Shown piece by piece: positions 1 through 8,186 of a stretch of 64,000 bases of DNA. The DNA lies in contig CALQLO010000006.1 in the NCBI GenBank assembly GCA_943331445.1, forward strand, positions 32,015 through 96,014, in the 5' to 3' direction. The position numbers and the translations under genes are program-made. This DNA is from Akkermansia muciniphila (GTDB lineage Bacteria > Verrucomicrobiota > Verrucomicrobiia > Opitutales > UBA953). Each line of letters begins with the position of its first letter. The stretch's first letter is position 1. Under the pieces are notes generated by a model. It worked only from the letters and a program-made list of their open reading frames with translations, was not told where the DNA came from and made no database searches.

Positions 1-747
1 TCCGCCGCCGCTGCCGAATGGCGTGAGGTCTGGCGCGATGACTTCAACGGTAAGGAGCTCGATTGGACTAAATGGGCGGTCGAAGAAAACGGCCATGGCG
101 GCGGCAATAATGAATTACAATATTACCTAGATCGTCCGGCCAACCTGCGCGTCGAGAATGGCCATCTGATCATCGAGGCTCGCCGCGATAACTTGAATGT
201 GGCCGGGGTGCAGAAAAACTTTTCCTCGGCCCGCATTCGGACCAAGCGCCGGGCGGACTGGCTTTACGGGCGCTTTGAGATGTCCGCGAAGCTTCCGGCT
301 GGGAAGGGCCTTTGGCCGGCTTTCTGGATGCTGCCTTCCGACGAGAAGTATGGCGGCTGGGCTTCCAGTGGCGAAATCGACATCATGGAGTTCAAGGGTC
401 AGGAGCCCCATCAGGTCCATGGTACCATCCATTACGGGAATGCCTGGCCTCATAATAAATTTAAGGGACAAACCTACCGGCTACCGAAGGGGGACTTCTC
501 CCAAGATTTCCATCTGTTCGCCGTGGAGTGGGAGCAGGGTGCGATTCGCTGGTTCGTCGATGGCGTTCAATATCAGGAGCTCAAAGAGTGGTCGACGGTG
601 GGTGGGCCGTTCCCGGCGCCCTTCGACCAGAAGTTCTATATGGTGCTGAACTTGGCGGTCGGTGGCGGCTTCGGGGGTCCGGTCGATCCAGAGACTCCCT
701 TCCCGGCGCAGTTTCAGGTGGATTACGTCCGCGTCCTGCAGCGCTAA
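1..747 (+). CDS. Glycoside hydrolase family 16 (beta-glucanase/laminarinase type), 5' partial
   Basis: The reading frame is open from the first base of the window, so the start codon and any signal peptide lie upstream; 248 codons are visible. The family hydrolyses beta-1,3 or beta-1,3-1,4 glucans by a retaining mechanism. The catalytic signature GEIDIMEF is intact, giving Glu125 (nucleophile), Asp127 and Glu130 (acid/base) counted from base 1. Other GH16 landmarks are the EWREVWRDDF opening, NNELQYY, the LWPAFWMLP strand and the terminal FQVDYVRVLQR strand, so the catalytic domain is nearly complete. Secretion is expected but not visible. The exact substrate cannot be set from the sequence. 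Confidence 0.9.
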   Translation, partial: SAAAAEWREVWRDDFNGKELDWTKWAVEENGHGGGNNELQYYLDRPANLRVENGHLIIEARRDNLNVAGVQKNFSSARIRTKRRADWLYGRFEMSAKLPAGKGLWPAFWMLPSDEKYGGWASSGEIDIMEFKGQEPHQVHGTIHYGNAWPHNKFKGQTYRLPKGDFSQDFHLFAVEWEQGAIRWFVDGVQYQELKEWSTVGGPFPAPFDQKFYMVLNLAVGGGFGGPVDPETPFPAQFQVDYVRVLQR

Positions 748-803
748 CCTCCCTTCAGTTCCGTCTCGCCCCGGGGGGGCTGAGTTTGCTAACTCACACG
801 CCT

Positions 804-2234
804 ATGGCCGTGTTCCTGCACGATACGATGTCCCGCGAGAAGCGCCCTCTGCTGTTGAAGCCCGGGCACGAGACTTTCGGCATGTATTGCTGCGGTCCCA
901 CCGTATATGGGCCGGCCCATATCGGTAATTTCCGGACCTTCGCGGTCCAGGACGTCCTCCGCCGAACCCTTGAAATCGCTGGGCTACAGGTTAAGCACGT
1001 CCGTAATATCACCGACGTCGATGATAAGACCATCCGGGGGGCCCAAGCTGCCGGGCAGACTTTGGCCGAATTCACCCAGGGCTGGACGGACAAGTTCCAT
1101 GCGGACTGCCTAGCGCTCGGTCTGCTCCCTCCCCACGTTGAGCCGAGTGCGGTCGTCCATATCCCTCAGCAGGTGGCGATGATCAAGTCTTTGGTCGATC
1201 GTGGGCACGCCTATGTGGCCAAGGATGGTTCGGTCTACTTTAAGGTCTGCAGCTGCCCGGATTACGGGAAGCTCAACCACATCGACTTCTCTAAGCTGCA
1301 AACTCAGGCCGAGAACTCTGCGGGCGAAGCGAACGATGCGGACGAGTACGAGCGCGAGTCAGCCTCGGACTTCGCCCTCTGGAAGTCCCGTAAGCCTGAG
1401 GATGGCGCCAACTTTTGGCCCTCTCCCTGGGGGGAAGGCCGCCCTGGTTGGCACATCGAATGCTCCGCGATGTCCCTCGCCCATCTAGGTGCGACCTTCG
1501 ATCTGCATGGCGGCGGCATCGACCTCTGCTTTCCTCATCACGAGAACGAAATCGCCCAGTCAGAATGCGCCACGGGCGTGAAGGGCTTCGCTGCCCACTG
1601 GTTCCATAGCGCCCACTTGATGGTCGAGGGAGAGAAGATGTCCAAGAGCAAAGGCAACCTCTATACCTTGTCACAGTTAGTTGATAAAGGGTTTACTGCC
1701 AATGAGTTAAGGTACACCCTAATTAGCGGACATTACCGTAGTTCCCTGAACTTTACCTTCGCAGGTTTAGAGAGCGCCCGGTCGGCCATCGCTAAACTTG
1801 AGCGATGGACGGATCGGTTGCTGGCGGTTGCAGGTTTCTCCCGCGCGGACTTCGTCGCCCCGGCTGTCCAAGAGGTTCAGACCGCTTGGGGTCGTTTCGC
1901 GCCCGCGTGGGAAATTTTGCAAGAAGATCTCAATGTCCCTGGTTGCCTCGGGCAAATCTTTACCGTGGTGGGAGAGAAGGATGAAGTTTCGCCCCACCAA
2001 GCCCGCGAAGATGTCTGCGGTCTCGCCAAGATTCTGTACGCCCTCGGTATCGTGCTGTTCGTCGCCAAGGATGGCGTGGCTTTACCGGCTACTATCGTCG
2101 AGCTAGGTGCACGTCGCTGGGCGGCGAAGCAGGCGAAGGACTTCGCGGCGGCCGACCGTCTCCGTCAGGAATTGACCGCCGCTGGCTGGACGATGCTCGA
2201 CCGGAAGGATGGCTACGACCTCCGGCCGCTCTGA
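804..2234 (+). CDS. cysS: Cysteinyl-tRNA synthetase
   Basis: Class I aminoacyl-tRNA synthetase of 476 residues that charges tRNA-Cys in the cytoplasm. The ATP-binding HIGN motif is at residues 39-42 after YCCGPTVYG, and the KMSKS loop is intact at 278-282 (GEKMSKSKGN). Zinc-ligand positions are visible as Cys30, the Cys in GWHIECSAMS and the HHENE motif. The C-terminal DALR-like helical region ends in DLRPL. The frame is open further upstream, but ATG 804 gives the family N-terminus; the extension overlaps the GH16 gene. Length is close to the usual 460-480. No clear Shine-Dalgarno is seen. Confidence 0.95.
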   Translation: MAVFLHDTMSREKRPLLLKPGHETFGMYCCGPTVYGPAHIGNFRTFAVQDVLRRTLEIAGLQVKHVRNITDVDDKTIRGAQAAGQTLAEFTQGWTDKFHADCLALGLLPPHVEPSAVVHIPQQVAMIKSLVDRGHAYVAKDGSVYFKVCSCPDYGKLNHIDFSKLQTQAENSAGEANDADEYERESASDFALWKSRKPEDGANFWPSPWGEGRPGWHIECSAMSLAHLGATFDLHGGGIDLCFPHHENEIAQSECATGVKGFAAHWFHSAHLMVEGEKMSKSKGNLYTLSQLVDKGFTANELRYTLISGHYRSSLNFTFAGLESARSAIAKLERWTDRLLAVAGFSRADFVAPAVQEVQTAWGRFAPAWEILQEDLNVPGCLGQIFTVVGEKDEVSPHQAREDVCGLAKILYALGIVLFVAKDGVALPATIVELGARRWAAKQAKDFAAADRLRQELTAAGWTMLDRKDGYDLRPL

Positions 2235-2303
2235 CTCGGGGTGAATAGATTTTTAGAATAGTCTATTGTAAGTAGTTTATGAACACGGTAGGTTTGGCGG
2301 GCT

Positions 2304-3140
2304 ATGTCCAATAACACACCACCCCGTCCGGTTAGTCCCACCCTCTATCCATCGCTCGCCTTTCTCCTCTTTGGAGTCGTGTTGGCGCTGGGTTTCGTCA
2401 CCGCCACCGATCGCTTCGGTCGCGTGATTACTCAATCCCGCCAGAATCGCCCTGAAATCAGTGTGAAAGGCGTGGCGACCCAGGATCTCCGTTCCGGTCA
2501 AGGGATGATCGGCGGTGACCTGAATTGGCGTGGCGAGAATTATGAAACCGGTCGCACGGCTATGGCCACGCAACGCGAAGCGTTGGCCAAGCTGTTGCAT
2601 GCGGCGGGTTTTAATGACAAAGAAATCATCTTTGAAGTTACGAGCGTCCGTCGACTCGATCCGGCAATTTACGTCGAGCCTCCGGTGGTCGCCGGCGAGA
2701 AGCAATTGCCGCGCACTCGCCAGATTATCGATCTCGAGGTACACGCACGCGGGCAAGTTCCGGAATACGTTTTCAGTCAGCATCTCACGGTCGAGTCCGC
2801 TGATGTCGCGCGTATTTTAGCTTTCTCCCGGCAGGAGATTTTTCCCGCCGATGGCGTTTCCTTTAATCGCGGCACGCCCGTTTTCCGCCTCCTCAATCTC
2901 GCCGAGGTGAAAAAAGATTTACTCGAGTCAGCGGCGAAGGATGCCCAGCGCCGCGCGCAGACGATGGTCGGCGGTTCCGGTAGTCGCCTAGGTTCGTTAC
3001 TCGAGGCCGCCCAAGGTGTGATTCAAATTAGCGCCAAGGACCGGATCAATGAAAGTGATTCCGGCAACGTCGATGTCTTCTCCATTGATAAGACCATCCG
3101 TGTCGTCGTGACGATGCGCTTTGAAATCGTGAAGGAGTAA
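2304..3140 (+). CDS. SIMPL (DUF541) domain protein, membrane anchored
   Basis: Protein of 278 residues with one membrane segment near residues 15-34 (YPSLAFLLFGVVLALGFV) followed by an extracytoplasmic SIMPL/DUF541-like domain. The EISVKGVATQDLRSGQ strand near residue 50 is the typical domain opening (family motif: I-x-V-x-G). A DLLESAAKDAQRRAQTM helix and the closing KTIRVVVTMRFEIV strand also fit. The family (E. coli YggE and relatives) is envelope-located with no firm biochemical role, linked to oxidative stress in E. coli. It stands alone between two tRNA synthetase genes. Confidence 0.8.
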   Translation: MSNNTPPRPVSPTLYPSLAFLLFGVVLALGFVTATDRFGRVITQSRQNRPEISVKGVATQDLRSGQGMIGGDLNWRGENYETGRTAMATQREALAKLLHAAGFNDKEIIFEVTSVRRLDPAIYVEPPVVAGEKQLPRTRQIIDLEVHARGQVPEYVFSQHLTVESADVARILAFSRQEIFPADGVSFNRGTPVFRLLNLAEVKKDLLESAAKDAQRRAQTMVGGSGSRLGSLLEAAQGVIQISAKDRINESDSGNVDVFSIDKTIRVVVTMRFEIVKE

Positions 3141-3215
3141 GGCCAGCCGGCCCGGACCAAGGGCAGGGCGGGGGGTCTCCTCCGTCCTTGCCCTCCGCCC
3201 CGGGAGTCCCTAGCG

Positions 3216-3224
3216 AAAGAGGAG
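3216..3224 (+). promoter_or_regulatory. Ribosome binding site of thrS
   Basis: AAAGAGGAG lies 11 bases before ATG 3236. The frame stays open upstream to 3188, but the Shine-Dalgarno match and the start of family homology both favour 3236. Confidence 0.6.
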
Positions 3225-3235
3225 CTTTTAACGAC

Positions 3236-5116
3236 ATGTCCTCCCGCCCGCAGATGACTCCCCTCGAGGAGATTCGCCATTCCGCCGCCCACATGCTGGG
3301 TGCTGCGGTTCTCCGCCTGTTTCCGCAGGCCCAGCTCGATATCGGTCCGCCCACCGATAACGGCTTCTATTATGACTTCGACCTGCCCCATGCTTTCACG
3401 GCTGAGGACTTGGTAAAAATTGAAGAGGAGATGCGTCGAATCTCGAAAGAGAACCAGAAATTTGAACGTTTCGAGTGCACCCGCGAAGAGGCGGAGAAGC
3501 TCCTCACCGAACGTGGTCAGACTAGCTATAAGGTCGGCCGTCTCGGCGATATTCCGGCCGGCGAGATCATCTCCTTTTACAAGAACGGTGAATTCGTCGA
3601 CCTTTGCGCGGGCACCCACGTCCGCTACTCGTCTCAGGTCAAGGCGTTCAAACTTCTCCACGTCGCCGGCGCCTATCATCGTGGTAATGAGAAGAACAAG
3701 CAGCTGCAGCGTATCTACGGAACCGCCTACGCTACCAAGGATGAACTCGAACAATCGCTGGCCCGGGCCGAAGAGGCCAAGAAGCGCGACCACCGTAAAC
3801 TCGGCAAGGAACTGAAGTTATTCCACATCGACGAAAAGGTAGGCCAGGGTCTTATCCTCTGGACGCCGAATGGCGCCGTCGTCCGCCAGGAACTTCAGAA
3901 CTTTATTTCCGAGCGTCTTTTCCAGACCGGCTATAAACAGGTCTTCACTCCCCATATCGGCAACCTCGACCTCTATCGCACCTCGGGTCACTTCCCTTAT
4001 TACAAGGACGCCCAATTTCCGCCCATCGTGGAGCGCGAAGCGCTCGAGATGCTCGCGAAGGAAGGTTGCGGTTGCGGTGAACTCACCAATCGCCTCGCCG
4101 ACGGCACGGTACAGGGGTTTCTGCTGAAGCCGATGAACTGCCCGCACCACATCCGTATTTTTGCTTCGCAGCCGCATTCTTACCGCGATCTGCCCGTGCG
4201 CCTGGCCGAATTCGGCACGGTTTACCGCTGGGAACAATCGGGTGAATTGAACGGGATGACCCGCGTCCGCGGCTTCACTCAGGATGACGCCCATTTATTC
4301 TGCACCGAAGACCAAGTCCTGCCGGAAGTGCTCGGCTGTCTCGAATTGGTGAAGGTCGTCTTGAAGACCCTCGGCTTGAATGATTATCGCGTCCGGGTCG
4401 GCCTGCGTGATCCGGATTCAAAGAAGTACACTGGTACGACCGAGAACTGGGATAAGGCCGAGGCCGCTTGCCGTGCCGCCGCCGCCACCCTGGACGTCGC
4501 TTTCTCCGAGGAGCCGGGTGAGGCCGCATTTTATGGACCCAAGATCGACTTCGTCGTTCGCGATGTGATCGGTCGAGAATGGCAGTTAGGCACGGTGCAG
4601 GTAGATTTCAATCTGCCCGAGCGTTTCGAGCTGACCTACAACGGCGCTGACAACAAGCCGCACCGACCCGTGATGATCCATCGCGCACCGTTCGGCTCGA
4701 TGGAACGCTTCGTCGGTATCCTGATTGAGCACTTCGCGGGCGATTTCCCGACTTGGCTTTCGCCTGAGCAGGTCCGCCTGATCCCGCTCAATGACGACCT
4801 CAACGCCGATTGCGAAGCGATGGCCGAGATCCTTAAGGTGGCTAAGATCCGCTGTAGCGTCGACGGTTCGTCCGATAAGTTGGGGGCCAAGATTCGCCGG
4901 GCCGAGATGTCTAAGGTCCCGCACATGCTGGTGGTGGGCGCCAAGGAAAAGGAAGCTGGCCTAGTTAACGTTCGCTCCCGGGCGGATAAGTCTTTCGAGG
5001 GTAATCGCACCTTGGCGGAATTCGTCGCCTTGGTTTCGGCTGAAGTTGCCGAACGTCGCCTGAAGGCCCATGTGCCGACGCCGCCCGCTGCCGCCCCGTC
5101 CGCCCCACAGGCTTAA
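3236..5116 (+). CDS. thrS: Threonyl-tRNA synthetase lacking the TGS domain
   Basis: Class II synthetase of 626 residues. It starts directly in the N2 editing domain: HSAAH gives His15 and His19, and CAGTH gives Cys124 and His128, the deacylation-site set. The usual N-terminal TGS domain of about 60 residues is absent. The catalytic core has Cys302 (NCPHH, normally NCPGH), motif 2 (YRWEQSGELNGMTRVRGF) and MIHRAPFGSMERF for zinc and active-site contacts, followed by an anticodon-binding domain. An insertion of roughly 30 residues with CGCGE precedes Cys302. A Pro/Ala tail ends the protein, so total length is near normal despite the missing TGS. Confidence 0.93.
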   Translation: MSSRPQMTPLEEIRHSAAHMLGAAVLRLFPQAQLDIGPPTDNGFYYDFDLPHAFTAEDLVKIEEEMRRISKENQKFERFECTREEAEKLLTERGQTSYKVGRLGDIPAGEIISFYKNGEFVDLCAGTHVRYSSQVKAFKLLHVAGAYHRGNEKNKQLQRIYGTAYATKDELEQSLARAEEAKKRDHRKLGKELKLFHIDEKVGQGLILWTPNGAVVRQELQNFISERLFQTGYKQVFTPHIGNLDLYRTSGHFPYYKDAQFPPIVEREALEMLAKEGCGCGELTNRLADGTVQGFLLKPMNCPHHIRIFASQPHSYRDLPVRLAEFGTVYRWEQSGELNGMTRVRGFTQDDAHLFCTEDQVLPEVLGCLELVKVVLKTLGLNDYRVRVGLRDPDSKKYTGTTENWDKAEAACRAAAATLDVAFSEEPGEAAFYGPKIDFVVRDVIGREWQLGTVQVDFNLPERFELTYNGADNKPHRPVMIHRAPFGSMERFVGILIEHFAGDFPTWLSPEQVRLIPLNDDLNADCEAMAEILKVAKIRCSVDGSSDKLGAKIRRAEMSKVPHMLVVGAKEKEAGLVNVRSRADKSFEGNRTLAEFVALVSAEVAERRLKAHVPTPPAAAPSAPQA

Positions 5117-5137
5117 GGCCTGTCACCGGCTTTTAAC

Positions 5138-5176
5138 GACCCTTCCGGCAACTACTGTTGCTCGGTAGGGTCTTTT
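5138..5176 (+). terminator. Rho-independent terminator after thrS
   Basis: GACCCT (5138-5143) pairs with AGGGTC (5167-5172) and an inner GCAAC/GTTGC stem closes over TACT; four T follow. It lies 21 bases after the thrS stop. Confidence 0.75.
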
Positions 5177-5193
5177 GAGCCTATACCCGTGGG

Positions 5194-6576
5194 ATGAACC
5201 CGCCCCGTTCCCCCTCACGCCGTAATTTCCTCAAGCTCGCCGGACTCGGCGGTCTGGTCTTCGGTGCTGGCTCGGCCCGGGCGCTCGGCGAGGACCATCG
5301 TGAGGCCGCGGCTAATTCCGCCAAACGTCAGGCGAAGAACGTGATCTTCATGGTCTCCGATGGGATGTGCTTCTCGGTGCTCACCGCCGCGCAGACTTTC
5401 CTGACCCGCACCGAGAAGCGCTCCTCTAACTGGATGAAGATGTATGGTGAATTGCCAGTGGTGCGTTCGCTCTGTGAGACAGATTCCGCCAGCGGTATCG
5501 TCACCGACTCCGCTGCTGCCGCCAGTTGCTGGGGCATCGGTGAACGAATCAATAATGGGGCAGTGAATGTCACCCCTGACGGCCGTAAGCCCGCCACCTT
5601 GGTTCAGAAGATGAACGCCGCTCGTAAGCGTTGCGGCCTCGTGACTACGGCCACCGCCACGCACGCCACCCCGGCGGGATTTGCGACGACCGTTGCCAAA
5701 CGGTCCGACCAGAAGGTCATCGCCGCCCAGTATTTGGAGCGCGGCGTCGATGTCGTCCTCGGCGGCGGCACGATGTATTTCAACGAGGACCTCGTGGCCG
5801 CTTATCGTAAGGCTGGCTACGGTGTCGTACTCAATCGCGGGCAGCTTCTTGCCGACACTGGTAAGGCGCCGTTGCTCGGTCTTTTCAGTCGCAGCCATAT
5901 GCCTTTCGAGATCGACCGGCTGCAGTCGCCAGAACTCCAAGCGGCCACCCCGACGCTTTCCGAGATGACTAAGGTCGCCCTCCAACGACTCAGCTCGGCG
6001 CCCGAAGGGTTTTTCCTGATGGTCGAGGGTGGTCGGATCGATCATGCCGCTCACGGTAATGACGGGGCCGCGGCCATTCGCGACCAGATCGCGTTTGACG
6101 AAACCATCGCCACCGTCCTCGCTTTCATCGGTAAGCACCCAGACACGTTGCTGATCATCACGACCGACCATGGTACCGGAGGCTTCAACGTGAACGGTCT
6201 CGGCAGTGAAGATTTTGATACCACCGTTCCTTCTTACGCTGAATCTTCGCCCGCCTTTGATCGCCTGTCCGGCTTCAAGATGTCGCTCGAAGTCCTTAAG
6301 GTGGTGACGAAAGATTTTTCACCCAAAGACTTCCTCGCCGCGGCGGAGAAGGTGACAGGATTGAAGTTCAAGCCTGCTGATCAGGTAAAAATCATCGACC
6401 CCAAGACGCTCTCCGCGGCTTTGATGAAGTATACGTCAATCGGTTGGACGAGTAATAATCATACGGGCGAGATGGTTGAGTTCTGCACCTATGGGCCTGG
6501 TTCCCAGCTGTTCACGCCGCACCTGCGGAACGATCAGGTGCACGCCAAGCTGCTGCAGGCGACCGGGGTAGCCTAA
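5194..6576 (+). CDS. Alkaline phosphatase (PhoA family), Tat-exported
   Basis: 460 residues. The N-terminus SRRNFLKLAGLGGLVFGAG is a twin-arginine signal, so export of a folded metalloenzyme is expected. The phosphatase core is clear: metal-binding FMVSDGM (Asp56), the nucleophile in VTDSAAAASCWG (Ser106, equivalent to E. coli Ser102), GGRIDHAAHGND, and TTDHGTGGFN for the second metal site. The C-terminal WTSNNHTGEMVE supplies the last metal His. The enzyme releases phosphate from monoesters in the periplasm. No Pho box was recognised upstream. It lies convergent to the redoxin gene and shares a terminator with it. Confidence 0.9.
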   Translation: MNPPRSPSRRNFLKLAGLGGLVFGAGSARALGEDHREAAANSAKRQAKNVIFMVSDGMCFSVLTAAQTFLTRTEKRSSNWMKMYGELPVVRSLCETDSASGIVTDSAAAASCWGIGERINNGAVNVTPDGRKPATLVQKMNAARKRCGLVTTATATHATPAGFATTVAKRSDQKVIAAQYLERGVDVVLGGGTMYFNEDLVAAYRKAGYGVVLNRGQLLADTGKAPLLGLFSRSHMPFEIDRLQSPELQAATPTLSEMTKVALQRLSSAPEGFFLMVEGGRIDHAAHGNDGAAAIRDQIAFDETIATVLAFIGKHPDTLLIITTDHGTGGFNVNGLGSEDFDTTVPSYAESSPAFDRLSGFKMSLEVLKVVTKDFSPKDFLAAAEKVTGLKFKPADQVKIIDPKTLSAALMKYTSIGWTSNNHTGEMVEFCTYGPGSQLFTPHLRNDQVHAKLLQATGVA

Positions 6577-6596
6577 GCACGGCCATCTCAGCCAAT

Positions 6597-6630
6597 AAAA
6601 AGGGCGTCCTTGCGGACGCCCTTTTGTTTT
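6597..6630. terminator. Bidirectional terminator between the phosphatase and redoxin genes
   Basis: Nine-base perfect stem AGGGCGTCC (6601-6609) with GGACGCCCT (6614-6622) and TTGC loop, flanked by AAAA on the left and TTTTGTTTT on the right, so it can act on both strands. Confidence 0.9.
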
Positions 6631-6646
6631 ACCCGTTGGGGTTGGC

Positions 6647-7216
6647 TTAGAGCTTGTTGTACTTCACACCGCAACCGTAAGGCTTGGTGTTGGTGACTTC
6701 TGGTTCCTTGCCTTCCTTCACGGCCTTGACGGCGGCGAGGACGTAGTTGGTGGACTTGTCGAGGTCAGCCACCGGGGTGTTGACCTTGCCGCTGTCGATG
6801 GCGCCTTTGTAGACGACCACGCCCTTGCCATCGATGACGAAGCAGTGCGGGGTGACCTTGGCGTCGAAAGCGCGACCGATGCTCTGGTTGGTGTCCTGCA
6901 CGAGGGTGCCAGGGTAGTAGGTGCTGCTTTCCTTGATTTCAGCGCCGTTGGTGTTGATGATCAGCCAAGCACCGCCGCTGGCGATAACCTGCTTCTGGAA
7001 TTCCTGCATCTTGCCGGCGTCATAGAACTTCTTCACGACTGGGCAACCTGGGTTATACCATTCGAGGACGACGGTCTTGCCCTTGAAGTCGGCGAGGCTG
7101 ACGGTCTTGCCGTCCAGGGTCTTGCCGGTGAAGTCAGGAGCAGGCTTGCCGACTTCAGCGGCCGCAAAAGCGGCCACCGCAGCGAAGCACGCGAGGAGGG
7201 AGGATAGGATACGCAT
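6647..7216 (-). CDS. Exported thioredoxin-fold redoxin (AhpC/TSA-like)
   Basis: 189 residues with a signal peptide (MRILSSLLACFAAVAAFAAA). The mature protein opens with the redoxin pattern VGKPAPDFTGKTLDGKTVSL. The active-site region is EWYNPGCPVVKKFYD, with a single Cys rather than CxxC, as in the NPxCPFVKKHY subgroup of thioredoxin-like proteins. A cis-Pro segment is visible in VTPHCFVID. The C-terminus has a second conserved Cys pair in KPYGCGVKY. A periplasmic thiol or peroxide role is likely, but the substrate is unknown. It is divergent from cysE across 160 bases. Confidence 0.82.
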   Translation of the reverse strand: MRILSSLLACFAAVAAFAAAEVGKPAPDFTGKTLDGKTVSLADFKGKTVVLEWYNPGCPVVKKFYDAGKMQEFQKQVIASGGAWLIINTNGAEIKESSTYYPGTLVQDTNQSIGRAFDAKVTPHCFVIDGKGVVVYKGAIDSGKVNTPVADLDKSTNYVLAAVKAVKEGKEPEVTNTKPYGCGVKYNKL

Positions 7217-7376
7217 GGTGGTGTTGGGGATAGGAGGGTGTTTGTAGGGGCAGGCTTGCAGGTTTCAACCCCATCAACGTCTTTATTTCCAATTTTAACG
7301 ATAAACCTGCATTTTTTACGCTTAATTGACTCGCGGGTTGCCAAATTGAACGAAAACCACGAATTAAAACGTGTCT

Positions 7377-8183
7377 ATGGCTGACGCCCGTTCCATCGCC
7401 TTGGTTTGCGCCAACGAAGCTTCCCTTTGGGAAGAACTGCGTTCTCGTGCTAAAATCGTCGCTCAAGCTGAACCCGCTTTGGCCCCGATGCTCCATCGCT
7501 ATGTCTTGGACCGCGAAAGCTTCGGTGCGGGCATGGTGCAACGCTTGGCTGAGCGGCTTGCCCCGTCAGGCCATGATGTCTCCGTGATCCTGCAGGTGCT
7601 GGGTGAGGCGGTGGCAGCGGATGCGGAAGTGCTCTCTCAGATGCGGGCGGATATTCGCGCGACGCTTGAACGTGATCCGGCGACCGAGCATGCCTTGATT
7701 CCGTTCCTTTGGTTTAAAGGGTTTCACGCAATTTCAACCCATCGGCTGGCGCACGTCCTCTGGAAGGCCGGCCGCAAGGAGCTCGCCACGCATTTGCAGT
7801 CTCTTGCCTCGGAACACCTCGCGGTCGATATTCATCCGGCGGCCCGTTTCGGCGTCGGTATCCTGCTGGACCATGCCACGGGCTTTGTCGCCGGTGAGAC
7901 CAGTGTGGTCGCAGATAACGTTTCGTTCCTTCATGAGGTGACACTCGGCGGCACGGGTAAGGCGCGCGGTGACCGCCATCCGAAGATTCGCTCCGGGGTG
8001 CTGGTCGGTGCCGGCGCCAAGATTCTGGGGAATATCACCATTGGTGAAGGTGCCAAGATTGGGGCTGGTTCGGTGGTGCTGAAGGATGTCGCCCCGCATA
8101 CGAGCGTGGCGGGCGTGCCTGCCGTGGTCATCGGACAGACTAATGTCGACGCGCCTGCGCTCGACATGGATCACTCGCTCTGA
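7377..8183 (+). CDS. cysE: Serine O-acetyltransferase
   Basis: 268 residues from ATG 7377; an in-frame GTG at 7371 would add two residues. The enzyme makes O-acetylserine from serine and acetyl-CoA, the first step of cysteine synthesis. The N-terminal helical domain (about residues 1-140) is followed by a left-handed beta-helix: IHPAARFGVGILLDHATG, GDRHPKIRSGVLVGAGAKIL and IGEGAKIGAGSVVLKDV. Two positions differ from the usual DHGTG and LHGVTLGG signatures (DHATG, LHEVTLGG). The histidine kinase gene starts 3 bases later, so the two are probably co-transcribed. Confidence 0.92.
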   Translation: MADARSIALVCANEASLWEELRSRAKIVAQAEPALAPMLHRYVLDRESFGAGMVQRLAERLAPSGHDVSVILQVLGEAVAADAEVLSQMRADIRATLERDPATEHALIPFLWFKGFHAISTHRLAHVLWKAGRKELATHLQSLASEHLAVDIHPAARFGVGILLDHATGFVAGETSVVADNVSFLHEVTLGGTGKARGDRHPKIRSGVLVGAGAKILGNITIGEGAKIGAGSVVLKDVAPHTSVAGVPAVVIGQTNVDAPALDMDHSL

Positions 8184-8186
8184 GTT

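Noticed and set aside
5215..6171. Minus-strand ORF of 318 residues
   Set aside because: Antisense to the alkaline phosphatase gene with its complete active-site motifs; no domain of its own.
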